Source: Thermosipho japonicus
Lineage (GTDB): Bacteria > Thermotogota > Thermotogae > Thermotogales > Fervidobacteriaceae
Assembly: GCF_014201655.1 (NCBI RefSeq)
Contig: NZ_JACHEX010000001.1
Span: 186,001-250,000, forward strand
Direction: 5' to 3'
Length of the DNA: 64,000 nt
Below, piece after piece: positions 49,128-56,784 of this stretch. The notes under the pieces were generated by a model. That model worked only from the letters and a program-made list of their open reading frames with translations. It ran no database searches and had not been told where the DNA came from. The position numbers and the translations under genes were made by a program. How positions within the stretch are numbered: the first letter of the stretch is position 1; each line of letters begins with the position of its first letter.

Positions 49128-49868
49128 TTGGCTGGAAACTGGAAAATGCACAAAACCCCAACTGAATCTGCACATTTTGCATCAATATTACTAAATGCAT
49201 TTCATGGTGAAAAAGAATTTGATATTATAGTCGCTCCTACTTTCATATCGATACCAGCAGTACACGAAATTCTAAGAGATTCTAATATTAAGGTTGCAGC
49301 ACAAAATATGTACTTTGAAGATGAAGGTGCATACACTGGAGAAATATCTTGGAAAATGTTAAAAGAATCTGGTGTTGAGTATGTAATAATAGGTCATAGT
49401 GAAAGACGAAACATCTTTGGAGAAACAGATGAAATGATTAACAAAAAGATAAAAAAAGCTATAGAAGTTGGTCTAACGCCTATTTTCTGTGTTGGAGAAA
49501 AACTTGAAGAAAGAGATGAAGGCCTTACATTTGCAGTAGTTGAAACTCAAATTAAAAAAGGATTAAAAAATATAGAGGACATTGAAAAAATAATTATAGC
49601 TTACGAGCCAGTCTGGGCTATTGGAACAGGAAAAGTTGCAACTCCAGCTCAAGCTCAGGAAGTTCATAGCTTTATAAGGTCACTTATTTCAAAAATGTAC
49701 TCAAAAGAAAGAGCCGAAAAAGTTAGAATACTTTACGGTGGTAGCATTAAACCAAATAACTTCTTTAGTTTAATAGTACAACCAGACATAGATGGTGGAC
49801 TAGTTGGAGGCGCAAGTCTTAAGGAAAGTTTCATAGAACTTGGAAAAATTTTAAAACAAGTGATATAA
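49128..49868 (+). CDS. tpiA: Triosephosphate isomerase (probably made as PGK-TIM fusion)
   Basis: Interconverts the two triose phosphates. The active-site Lys lies in GNWKMHKT, His in IIGHSERR and Glu in AYEPVWAIGTG; GGSIKPNNF binds phosphate. From the TTG at 49128 the protein lacks the first beta strand, and there is no ribosome binding site. The missing strand (RKLIL) is encoded just upstream in the same frame, reachable only by a -1 shift on the A10 run in pgk. T. maritima is known to make such a covalent PGK-TIM enzyme; the fusion here would be about 650 residues. Confidence 0.93.
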   Translation: MAGNWKMHKTPTESAHFASILLNAFHGEKEFDIIVAPTFISIPAVHEILRDSNIKVAAQNMYFEDEGAYTGEISWKMLKESGVEYVIIGHSERRNIFGETDEMINKKIKKAIEVGLTPIFCVGEKLEERDEGLTFAVVETQIKKGLKNIEDIEKIIIAYEPVWAIGTGKVATPAQAQEVHSFIRSLISKMYSKERAEKVRILYGGSIKPNNFFSLIVQPDIDGGLVGGASLKESFIELGKILKQVI

Positions 49869-49873
49869 TATAG

Positions 49874-49903
49874 AACTAGGGGGTGAGTCCCCCTAGTTTT
49901 TCT
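49874..49903 (+). terminator. Terminator after tpiA
   Basis: AACTAGGGGG (49874-49883) pairs with CCCCCTAGTT (49889-49898) across TGAGT, followed by a T-rich run. It ends the gap-pgk-tpiA unit. Confidence 0.88.
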
Positions 49904-49921
49904 TTTACAGGAGGTAATTAA

Positions 49922-50524
49922 ATGCCACACATTCTTATAATTGATGATGAAAGAAATGTAAGATTTTTAATTGAAAAATTTTTGGAAGAATTTTCTTATG
50001 ATTCTCTATCTACAGTTGAAGAAGCTTTAAAAAACATATTTGAAAAAAATATAAACTATGATCTTATAATTTCTGATTTAAAATTACCTGGAAAGTCTGG
50101 CATAGAACTTGTCAAAGCATTAAGGGAAAAAGCAATTGATACACCTATTTTAATTGTGTCAGCATATACAAAACCAGAAATTTTATCTGAATTATTCAAA
50201 TTCGAACGTGTTGATTTTCTTTCAAAACCTTTTACCAAAGAAGAATTACTTTCAAAGGTAAAAGAATTAATTGATGAACCTAAAGAATCTTTCGATAAAG
50301 CATTAAGAATGGCAAATGAATTTCTAAATTCTGGTGATCTAAATAAAGCAGAAAAACTTATTAAAAAAATGTTTAGTCTGTCACCTTCTTCACCAATACC
50401 ACATTACCTTATGTATGAATTACTTAAAAAACGCGGAAATATGGAACTTGCGAATAAACACTTGAATGCCGCAAAGTCTCTTGATGAAAACATTGAGGTG
50501 AAAAAAGATGAAGAAAACAAATGA
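49922..50524 (+). CDS. CheY-like response regulator with TPR-like tail
   Basis: A 200-residue protein. Residues 1-120 form a receiver domain with the acidic pair at D8-D9, phospho-acceptor Asp near 52 (LIISDLKLPG) and Lys in FLSKPFT. Residues about 125-195 resemble TPR helices (LNKAEKLIKKMFSLSP). There is no DNA-binding output domain and no histidine kinase nearby, so output is probably by protein contact. Its end overlaps the start of the first trkA gene. Confidence 0.82.
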   Translation: MPHILIIDDERNVRFLIEKFLEEFSYDSLSTVEEALKNIFEKNINYDLIISDLKLPGKSGIELVKALREKAIDTPILIVSAYTKPEILSELFKFERVDFLSKPFTKEELLSKVKELIDEPKESFDKALRMANEFLNSGDLNKAEKLIKKMFSLSPSSPIPHYLMYELLKKRGNMELANKHLNAAKSLDENIEVKKDEENK

Positions 50525-50933
50525 ATTTTTTATTGTTATTATAGGCTGTGGTAAGGTAGGCGGGAATATTGCCAGTATGGCATCATCCATCGGGCACAGT
50601 GTCGTTGTAATAGACAAAAATCAAGAGTCATTCGAGAATTTGTCACCTGAGTTTACTGGTTTTACAATTATTGGGGATGCTACTGAAAAAGATGTCCTCG
50701 AAAATGCCAAGGTTTCTAAAGCAGATTATGTATTTGTACTTACAGAAGATGATAATACAAATTTTTTAATCTCTCTACAATGTAAATATTATTTTGGAGC
50801 AAAAAATATAATTTCAAGAATTTATGATCCAGAAAATAGCGTTCTATTTTCAGAGTACAACATTGATGTTGTATCACCTACTATGCTTCTAATTGGTGAT
50901 TTAAAAAATATATTGGTTGGTGAAAGTTTATGA
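50508..50933 (+). CDS. trkA: TrkA-N domain potassium uptake regulator (short)
   Basis: A 141-residue RCK-type NAD-binding protein with VIIGCGKVGGNIASMA at the N-terminus and a VVVIDKNQESFENL strand. It lacks the C-terminal TrkA-C domain seen in the next gene. The two proteins and the TrkH channel that follow make up a Trk/Ktr-type potassium uptake system in which the cytoplasmic gating ring is divided between two polypeptides. Confidence 0.85.
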   Translation: MKKTNEFFIVIIGCGKVGGNIASMASSIGHSVVVIDKNQESFENLSPEFTGFTIIGDATEKDVLENAKVSKADYVFVLTEDDNTNFLISLQCKYYFGAKNIISRIYDPENSVLFSEYNIDVVSPTMLLIGDLKNILVGESL

Positions 50934-51589
50934 AAGTTGTCATAATCGGTGGTGAAAAAATTGCATATTTCCTTGCAAAATCGTTCTCAAGTAAAGGATA
51001 TAAAACTTATTTAGTAAACAAAGATCAAAAATTATGTGAGGATTTTGCAAGAGATCTAAAAGCTGTAGTAATCCATGGTGATGCTTCAAAGAAAAAGCTC
51101 CTAGAACAATTAGATATTGAAGAAGATGATATCATAGTTGTTCTTACAAACAAAGATAAAGAAAATCTTATTATCACACAATTTGCAAAAAAGATCTTTG
51201 GAGTAAAAAATATTGTGACACTGGTAAATAATCCAGACAATATAGAACTATTTGAAAAATTAGGAATTACAGCAGTTGTCAGTACTACCACAATGCTTCA
51301 AAAAGCTGTAGAAAATTTGTTATTTGGGGAAGAACTTCAACAGTTCTTATCTGTTGAAGAAGGAAAACTAACGTTCTTAAAAATAGACATACCTGAAAAC
51401 TCAAAAGCTGTTGGAAAATTATTAAAGGATTTAAACTTGCCTCATGAATGTGTTGTTGGTGGTATACTAAGGAAGGGAAAAGTTATAATTCCACATGGTA
51501 ATACTGAAATAAATGCTGGAGATAGATTATATATTGTAAGTTTACCAACTGCTCAAGAACAAATCCTAGATATATTAACGGGTGAATAA
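50930..51589 (+). CDS. trkA: Trk/Ktr potassium uptake regulator with RCK-N and RCK-C domains
   Basis: A 219-residue cytoplasmic gating protein. The N-terminal NAD/ATP-binding fold (VVIIGGEKIAYFLAKSF, with LVNKD) covers about 1-135, and the C-terminal TrkA-C domain starts near 145 and includes GKVIIPHGNTEINAGDRLYIV. The glycine-rich loop is atypical (GGEKIA). It overlaps the first trkA by 4 bases and is followed by trkH after 2. Confidence 0.88.
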   Translation: MKVVIIGGEKIAYFLAKSFSSKGYKTYLVNKDQKLCEDFARDLKAVVIHGDASKKKLLEQLDIEEDDIIVVLTNKDKENLIITQFAKKIFGVKNIVTLVNNPDNIELFEKLGITAVVSTTTMLQKAVENLLFGEELQQFLSVEEGKLTFLKIDIPENSKAVGKLLKDLNLPHECVVGGILRKGKVIIPHGNTEINAGDRLYIVSLPTAQEQILDILTGE

Positions 51590-51591
51590 GT

Positions 51592-53073
51592 ATGCCGAGA
51601 AAAAAAGAACAGTACAAACTAATTATTCATAACATAGGATTAGTTTTAATGTATTACACAATTATTATACTTTTTCCATTAGTATTTAATATATTCTATC
51701 CAAATGAATTAAAAAATTCTTATGCCTTTTTATTATCAGCCTTTTTGTCTTTTTTTATTGGGTACATTCTTTTTAAAGCTACAAAAGATGTTTCTTCAAC
51801 AACCGTTACAGTTCGTGAAGGAGCTGTTATTGTATTTTTCACATGGTTATTTGTTGTTTTAATAGGTTCTATCCCTTTTATACTAGTTGAAAACTTGACC
51901 TTTTCACAAGCAGTTTTTGAATCAACAAGTGGTTTTACTACGACTGGTTTGACAATGTTTACCGATGTTTCAAAAGTTTCAAAATTAATACTTGTTTGGA
52001 GAAGTCTAATGCAATTCATAGGTGGAGCTGGTTTTGCACTTATAATGATGGGCTCTGTCATTGGCCCCAAAGGATTTGGTCTATATCACGCTGAAGGTAG
52101 AGTAGATAACATTGCTCCAAACATAAAGCGTTCAGCAAGGATTATTACCCTCATTTATATAACTTATGCATTTTTAGGAACAGTACTACTTGATATAGTT
52201 GGAATGCCTTTGTTTGATGCCTTCAACCATTCATTAACTGCTCTTGCAACAGGTGGTTTTTCCGTAAAGAATGCAAGTATTGGAGAGTACAATAACTTAA
52301 GAGTTGAAATAGTTACAATCATTCTAATGTTTTTAGGTGGAACAGGTTTTGGAGTTCATTATACACTCTGGAAAGGAAACTTTAAGGCCTTCTTTAAAAA
52401 TGGTGAACCTTGGTTAATGCTCACAACAATATTTACTTTTTCTTTAATAATGGCCTTTAACGGTATTGGAAAAGTATTTTCTACCTTTTCACAGGGCTTT
52501 AGGGAGTCTTTATTTCAGACTACATCCGCACTAACTGGTACAGGTTTTTCAACAGTGGATTTAACAAATCCTTTATGGATCAATTTTGGCTTAGGAATGT
52601 TTATACTTACTTCATTGATGATGGCCGGTGGCGGTATGGATTCAACCGCTGGTGGATTAAAACAATATCGTATTTGGGTAACTATCAAGGTATTACTACA
52701 TTCTGTAAAGGAATTTCTTCTGCCATCAAAAAGTGTTACCAAAATATCTGCATGGAAAGGGCAAAATAAAAATTTCATTACGAATGAAGATATTAAAGAA
52801 ATTTTTCTAGTTTTTTCAATGTATTTTTTTACATTTTTCGTTGGAAGTTTAATACTAAGCTCATATGGTTATAACCTAACTCAATCTATGTTTGAATTTG
52901 CTTCTGCAATGAATGGCGTAGGGCTATCTTCTGGAATTACTTCACCAAATATGCCCCTTGGGGCAATGTGGACCCTTACTATTGCAATGTTTACTGGAAG
53001 ACTGGAATTTTTAGTTGTAATTTACGCTATTGCAAAACTAATTAATGATTTATCCGAAAGTATAAAAAAGTAG
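51592..53073 (+). CDS. trkH: TrkH/KtrB-type potassium channel subunit
   Basis: Integral membrane protein of 493 residues with about 10-12 helices and four pore repeats. Selectivity-like segments are TSGFTTTGLT, ALATGGFSVKN, SALTGTGFSTVD and SAMNGVGLSSGI, each with the conserved Gly. It imports potassium with the two RCK proteins encoded upstream. The name trkH is by family; KtrB is the alternative. Confidence 0.92.
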   Translation: MPRKKEQYKLIIHNIGLVLMYYTIIILFPLVFNIFYPNELKNSYAFLLSAFLSFFIGYILFKATKDVSSTTVTVREGAVIVFFTWLFVVLIGSIPFILVENLTFSQAVFESTSGFTTTGLTMFTDVSKVSKLILVWRSLMQFIGGAGFALIMMGSVIGPKGFGLYHAEGRVDNIAPNIKRSARIITLIYITYAFLGTVLLDIVGMPLFDAFNHSLTALATGGFSVKNASIGEYNNLRVEIVTIILMFLGGTGFGVHYTLWKGNFKAFFKNGEPWLMLTTIFTFSLIMAFNGIGKVFSTFSQGFRESLFQTTSALTGTGFSTVDLTNPLWINFGLGMFILTSLMMAGGGMDSTAGGLKQYRIWVTIKVLLHSVKEFLLPSKSVTKISAWKGQNKNFITNEDIKEIFLVFSMYFFTFFVGSLILSSYGYNLTQSMFEFASAMNGVGLSSGITSPNMPLGAMWTLTIAMFTGRLEFLVVIYAIAKLINDLSESIKK

Positions 53074-53074
53074 T

Positions 53075-53437
53075 TTACATCTTCTTTTTTAATGTTACGT
53101 AAGAGGTAGGCGTTTCATATACCTTTATTTCATATAGAAAATATCTTTCACTGTTTAATTCCGTCTCTAATTGTTTCCAAATCCACTCAGCAATATTTTC
53201 CGCACTTGGTTGTGGAATTATTTCGTTTATATAAGAATGATCTAATTTACTTAAAACTTTTTCTTTAACAATACGCTTTAGTTCTAAAAAATCTATAACC
53301 ATACCTTCCTCATCTTTTTCACCAGCAACGGTAACTACTAGTTTATATGTGTGCCCATGCAACTTTTCACACTTTCCATGATACTTTACAAGATTATGTG
53401 CTGCATCAAATGTAAACTCTTTTGAAACCAGTAACAT
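53075..53437 (-). CDS. queD: 6-carboxytetrahydropterin synthase
   Basis: Second step of queuosine/7-deazaguanine synthesis, a homologue of 6-pyruvoyltetrahydropterin synthase. The zinc ligands are visible as AAHNL (His near 15) and LHGHTYKL (two His near 27-29), with the catalytic Cys in GKCEKLHG. Length 120 is normal. It is cotranscribed with the SARP-like gene upstream, and queH lies at the start of the window. Confidence 0.92.
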   Translation of the reverse strand: MLLVSKEFTFDAAHNLVKYHGKCEKLHGHTYKLVVTVAGEKDEEGMVIDFLELKRIVKEKVLSKLDHSYINEIIPQPSAENIAEWIWKQLETELNSERYFLYEIKVYETPTSYVTLKKKM

Positions 53438-53458
53438 CTTAAATGATTCCTCCTTACT

Positions 53459-54298
53459 TTAAATAATTTCTACTTTTTTTATCTTTGCATTTTCATCTTT
53501 TAGTTTTGCTAAAAAAAGTTCTACATCTTTTTCTTTTGATAACTTCCAATTTCTCTCAATTAATATTTTATATGCTAAGGTATCTATTTTTAAAATAATA
53601 TCTCCTTTTCTTATATTATCCTCCAAAGGAAATTCTTTGTCAAAAATTATAACCATTCCTATATATGATGAAAATCTCATCAGCTTATTTTTCAACAATA
53701 CATAGTCAAAAAAATCCTCATAGACTAAATCAAATTCATATCTTTTTTCTATTTCCTCAACTATCAATTTTACCACGTTATAATCCAACCCCAAATCTAT
53801 CATCTTTTTTAAATACATCATTTCATTTGATACATTTGTTTCACTATAAACCAAGTATTTACCCACTTCAAAAAATGCTTGTCTATAATACATCCTTACT
53901 GATAAAGCCCAATCAGAGGAAACTGATGGTAAAAAATCTCCATTGTATATATCAAATGCTTTTTTTAAAGACTTTGTATCTTTTTTATCCAAAGAAACCA
54001 AAGATAATCTTTCAAAATTTCCAAAATCTGTTTCTATTTTATTAGACATAACAGAAACTATAGAATCTTTAGTATTTAATCTTGCAATATTTTTTAACTT
54101 TTTATTTATTTTAGAAAAAAATACTGTTATATCATTGCGGCATGGCATCTGATCAATCTCCCACACATTTTCTAATATATTTTCAACACTTACATGTTTT
54201 TTGTAAATAACAAAAGCAAGAATTTCTGACTCTTTAGGAGAAAAATGTGTGTTTTTCAACTCTGAAATTAAAAAATCTCCAAATGTAATAACTTTTAT
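53459..54298 (-). CDS. SARP-like transcriptional regulator
   Basis: About 279 residues with an N-terminal winged-helix part (ITFGDFLIS, FSPKESEILAFVIY, ILENVWEIDQ) and a central BTAD-like region, recognised by YNGDFLPSVSSDWALSVRMYY, in which GDFLP and W are typical. This is the layout of SARP/AfsR activators. Its start is uncertain: the upstream TTG at 54316 lies at the predicted transcription start, whereas ATA at 54298 follows AAGGTGAG. The gene is divergent from the secreted-protein/secretin locus and may control it (inference). Confidence 0.72.
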   Translation of the reverse strand: MKVITFGDFLISELKNTHFSPKESEILAFVIYKKHVSVENILENVWEIDQMPCRNDITVFFSKINKKLKNIARLNTKDSIVSVMSNKIETDFGNFERLSLVSLDKKDTKSLKKAFDIYNGDFLPSVSSDWALSVRMYYRQAFFEVGKYLVYSETNVSNEMMYLKKMIDLGLDYNVVKLIVEEIEKRYEFDLVYEDFFDYVLLKNKLMRFSSYIGMVIIFDKEFPLEDNIRKGDIILKIDTLAYKILIERNWKLSKEKDVELFLAKLKDENAKIKKVEII

Positions 54299-54320
54299 GC
54301 TCTCACCTTCTTTCAAGCTA

Positions 54321-54329
54321 ATTATATCA
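54321..54329 (-). promoter_or_regulatory. Extended -10 promoter of the SARP-like gene
   Basis: The minus strand reads TGATATAAT. A start about 7 bases downstream (near 54314) would fall on the TTG codon at 54314-54316, which bears on the choice of start for this gene. Confidence 0.55.
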
Positions 54330-54366
54330 CGTAAATTATATAATTAATTTTATATTGAGTGATAAT

Positions 54367-54396
54367 TTGATTACATCTCAGGTTTTAATTTATATT
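54367..54396 (+). promoter_or_regulatory. Candidate promoter of the secreted-protein/secretin locus
   Basis: TTGATT (54367-54372), an 18-base spacer and TATATT (54391-54396) form a moderate promoter. It would give a leader of roughly 125 bases before the first ATG. The 54317-54528 interval holds this, the SARP promoter and an isolated AAAGGAGG without a start codon. Confidence 0.4.
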
Positions 54397-54501
54397 AATG
54401 TAGTATTATCAATTTACAGAAGAAAAATAAAGACAAAAAAAGTGTTGTTGTTATGTAAATAATTTTTTAAGAAAGGAGGAAAGGTAAGATAATTCTATAA
54501 G

Positions 54502-54992
54502 AACCACAAAAACTAAGGAGGGGAAACTATGAGAAAGATGTTAATTACTTTATTAAGTTTATTTGCTTTATTTATTTTTGCCGATGCAACTTCTGTACAT
54601 GTACCTGGCTGTGATTGGGAAGAATATACTATTGATTCTTCTATTACAATCTATGTCCATCAATGGATGGATCTTGATTATGAATGGTTAATCGCTGATT
54701 TTGATATTTGTGACTATACTCAAACAGGTGATGTTGATGTATTAACTTTCACTCTTGACTCCAATGCTCCTGTTAATGTAATTCCATATGCAGATTACAA
54801 TGGACTTGATGCTTATATAGATGCAGATGTTTATGTCACAAAAGATGGTAACCCATTTGTCCCTACAAATCCTATTGATGATGGACTTTATGTTATAGGT
54901 TTCACCATTAATAGTATCGATCCTGATTTACCTGCTGGCGATTATCCTGTAGTTCTTAGCCTTACTTTTGTCCCTACCGTTTCTTTCTAGAG
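54502..54992 (+). repeat. 491-bp direct repeat, copy 1
   Basis: Identical to 56155-56645 except at one base (T at 54816, C at 56469). It spans the ribosome binding site, the whole coding region and 2 bases after the stop. Offset is 1653 bases. Confidence 0.98.
54529..54990 (+). CDS. Small exported subunit-like protein, copy 1
   Basis: A 153-residue product with a signal peptide ending near residue 20 (FIFADA) and a mature, very acidic beta-rich domain of about 133 residues. Two cysteines, in VPGCDWE and FDICDY, are shared with the third gene of the locus and may form a disulfide. The C-terminal segment PAGDYPVVLSLTFVPTVSF has the G-x-Y final-strand look of fimbrial and spore-coat-U-like subunits. 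No named family recognised. Encoded identically at 56182. Strong AAGGAGGGG site. Confidence 0.8.
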   Translation: MRKMLITLLSLFALFIFADATSVHVPGCDWEEYTIDSSITIYVHQWMDLDYEWLIADFDICDYTQTGDVDVLTFTLDSNAPVNVIPYADYNGLDAYIDADVYVTKDGNPFVPTNPIDDGLYVIGFTINSIDPDLPAGDYPVVLSLTFVPTVSF

Positions 54993-55005
54993 ATAACTAA
55001 AACAT

Positions 55006-55040
55006 ATCCAAGTAGTTTAAACTTTGACTACTTGGATTCT
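55006..55040 (+). terminator. Hairpin between the first two exported-subunit genes
   Basis: ATCCAAGTAGT (55006-55016) pairs perfectly with ACTACTTGGAT (55027-55037) around a 10-base loop. The T run after it is short, so it may be an attenuator that raises the first gene relative to those downstream. Confidence 0.55.
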
Positions 55041-55077
55041 TAAAATGATACTTTCTCCTTAAAAGAAAGGAGTTATC

Positions 55078-55548
55078 ATGAAAATACAAATTCTACTACT
55101 TATTTTTGTTTCATTACTTTCATTTTCAAATAACCATATTATCGGGAAAGTCAACATAAAAGTTCCTCCAGAAATAAATACCGAGATTAAAACTTTCAAA
55201 TATAATCTATGTAATACATATGAAGAAAGCAACTGCCAAAATAGTCTACTTCTAAAAATGACCTATTCATCAAACTACTTAGTATTTTTAGTAATTTCTT
55301 ATCCAAAAACAATAATAGATAATTTTATATTTGTATCAGTTAAATCCTACATCAACAATTTTCAAACAGCAAATTTTTGGTACACAGGTAGCAAATGTTA
55401 TAGTTCAGACAATTACGTTCTTACACCACTTTCAAACAATGGAATAGTCAAATTTCTCTTTAAAAATAGCAAAAAATCTAAAACTATACCCGCTGGAAAG
55501 TATACTATACCAATTGAGTTTAAATTCTATCCAATTGTAAAGTGGTGA
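55078..55548 (+). CDS. Small exported subunit-like protein, divergent paralogue
   Basis: A 156-residue product with a signal peptide (MKIQILLLIFVSLLSFS) and a basic, beta-rich mature domain. The C-terminus, PAGKYTIPIEFKFYPIVKW, matches those of its neighbours, but the N-terminal cysteine motif differs (NLCNTY and SNCQNS, plus SKCYSS). It appears to be a diverged member of the same family, perhaps a tip or adaptor subunit (speculative). AAAGGAG site 6 bases upstream. Confidence 0.75.
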   Translation: MKIQILLLIFVSLLSFSNNHIIGKVNIKVPPEINTEIKTFKYNLCNTYEESNCQNSLLLKMTYSSNYLVFLVISYPKTIIDNFIFVSVKSYINNFQTANFWYTGSKCYSSDNYVLTPLSNNGIVKFLFKNSKKSKTIPAGKYTIPIEFKFYPIVKW

Positions 55549-55574
55549 AATATCAGTGAAAGGAGGAGAATATT

Positions 55575-56156
55575 TTGAAAAAGATCATAATATTTATGTT
55601 AAGTTTGTTAGCAATAAGTTTACTTGCAACTACTCAAGGTAATTTTATCCATGTCTCTGGATGTACTTCTACCAGTACTGAGCTAAGTAATACTATAGAC
55701 GTTAGAGTTTATCAATGGATAGATTTAACATGGGATGCAACTCCTTACCATATCTGTGATAAAGAAACAAATGACCAGTATTTTGATGACGGTTTTGTAC
55801 TTTTGTCTGTTGAATACTTTTCAAATGCAGATGTTCAAGTTTCAGTAGATTTTCCTGATCCACATTTTAGAAATGAATTTTTAGAAATATTAGAAAACAT
55901 ATCAATCTATTTCTTTGTAAAATCGATTGATGCAGTATCTAATCAAGATAGTTATTTTCAATTTAATTATAACATGGGAGATTTAACAAGAATGGGTACA
56001 GACACTACAATACCTGTAAATCTACCACTTGTAAGTCAAGGCTCAATTTTATTCACAGTAAACACTGTAACTTCTGATCCTGGACCATATGAAACACCTG
56101 CTGGTGTCTATCATTTACCAGTAAGATTCACATTTAATCCTACAGTAAGTTGGTAA
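55575..56156 (+). CDS. Small exported subunit-like protein, long paralogue
   Basis: A 193-residue product with a signal peptide ending near residue 18. It shares VSGC, VYQWIDLTW, HICDKE and the C-terminal PAGVYHLPVRFTFNPTVSW with the 153-residue proteins on either side, with an insert of about 40 residues in the middle. It starts at TTG behind AAAGGAGGAG. Its stop lies within the first two bases of the second 491-bp repeat. Confidence 0.78.
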   Translation: MKKIIIFMLSLLAISLLATTQGNFIHVSGCTSTSTELSNTIDVRVYQWIDLTWDATPYHICDKETNDQYFDDGFVLLSVEYFSNADVQVSVDFPDPHFRNEFLEILENISIYFFVKSIDAVSNQDSYFQFNYNMGDLTRMGTDTTIPVNLPLVSQGSILFTVNTVTSDPGPYETPAGVYHLPVRFTFNPTVSW

Positions 56157-56645
56157 CCACAAAAACTAAGGAGGGGAAACTATGAGAAAGATGTTAATTA
56201 CTTTATTAAGTTTATTTGCTTTATTTATTTTTGCCGATGCAACTTCTGTACATGTACCTGGCTGTGATTGGGAAGAATATACTATTGATTCTTCTATTAC
56301 AATCTATGTCCATCAATGGATGGATCTTGATTATGAATGGTTAATCGCTGATTTTGATATTTGTGACTATACTCAAACAGGTGATGTTGATGTATTAACT
56401 TTCACTCTTGACTCCAATGCTCCTGTTAATGTAATTCCATATGCAGATTACAATGGACTTGATGCTTACATAGATGCAGATGTTTATGTCACAAAAGATG
56501 GTAACCCATTTGTCCCTACAAATCCTATTGATGATGGACTTTATGTTATAGGTTTCACCATTAATAGTATCGATCCTGATTTACCTGCTGGCGATTATCC
56601 TGTAGTTCTTAGCCTTACTTTTGTCCCTACCGTTTCTTTCTAGAG
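56155..56645 (+). repeat. 491-bp direct repeat, copy 2
   Basis: Second copy of 54502-54992 with a single silent T-to-C difference at 56469. The left border falls at the stop codon of the preceding gene. Confidence 0.98.
56182..56643 (+). CDS. Small exported subunit-like protein, copy 2
   Basis: Encodes exactly the same 153 residues as the gene at 54529; the only DNA change converts TAT to TAC, both Tyr. The near identity includes the ribosome binding site, so both copies should be translated alike. Two identical genes flanking two diverged paralogues suggest recent duplication or ongoing gene conversion, and high demand for this subunit. Confidence 0.8.
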   Translation: MRKMLITLLSLFALFIFADATSVHVPGCDWEEYTIDSSITIYVHQWMDLDYEWLIADFDICDYTQTGDVDVLTFTLDSNAPVNVIPYADYNGLDAYIDADVYVTKDGNPFVPTNPIDDGLYVIGFTINSIDPDLPAGDYPVVLSLTFVPTVSF

Positions 56646-56665
56646 GCAAATATCACCTAAATGTG

Positions 56666-56699
56666 AAATCCCATATACTTTGAGTATATGGGATTTTTT
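56666..56699 (+). terminator. Terminator after the exported-subunit genes
   Basis: A perfect 14-bp stem, AAATCCCATATACT with AGTATATGGGATTT, has a 3-base loop and ends in a T run. It separates the subunit genes from the chaperone-like and secretin genes. Confidence 0.88.
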
Positions 56700-56784
56700 G
56701 AACTTAATTTTGATTTAGAATTAACCGTGAAATTGATATAATTAATATATGATATATTCAAATAAAAACATAGGGGGCATTCAA

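Noticed and set aside
53665-54045. 126-codon plus-strand open frame
   Set aside because: Antisense to the SARP-like gene; starts without a ribosome binding site and has a biased His/Leu/Pro composition.
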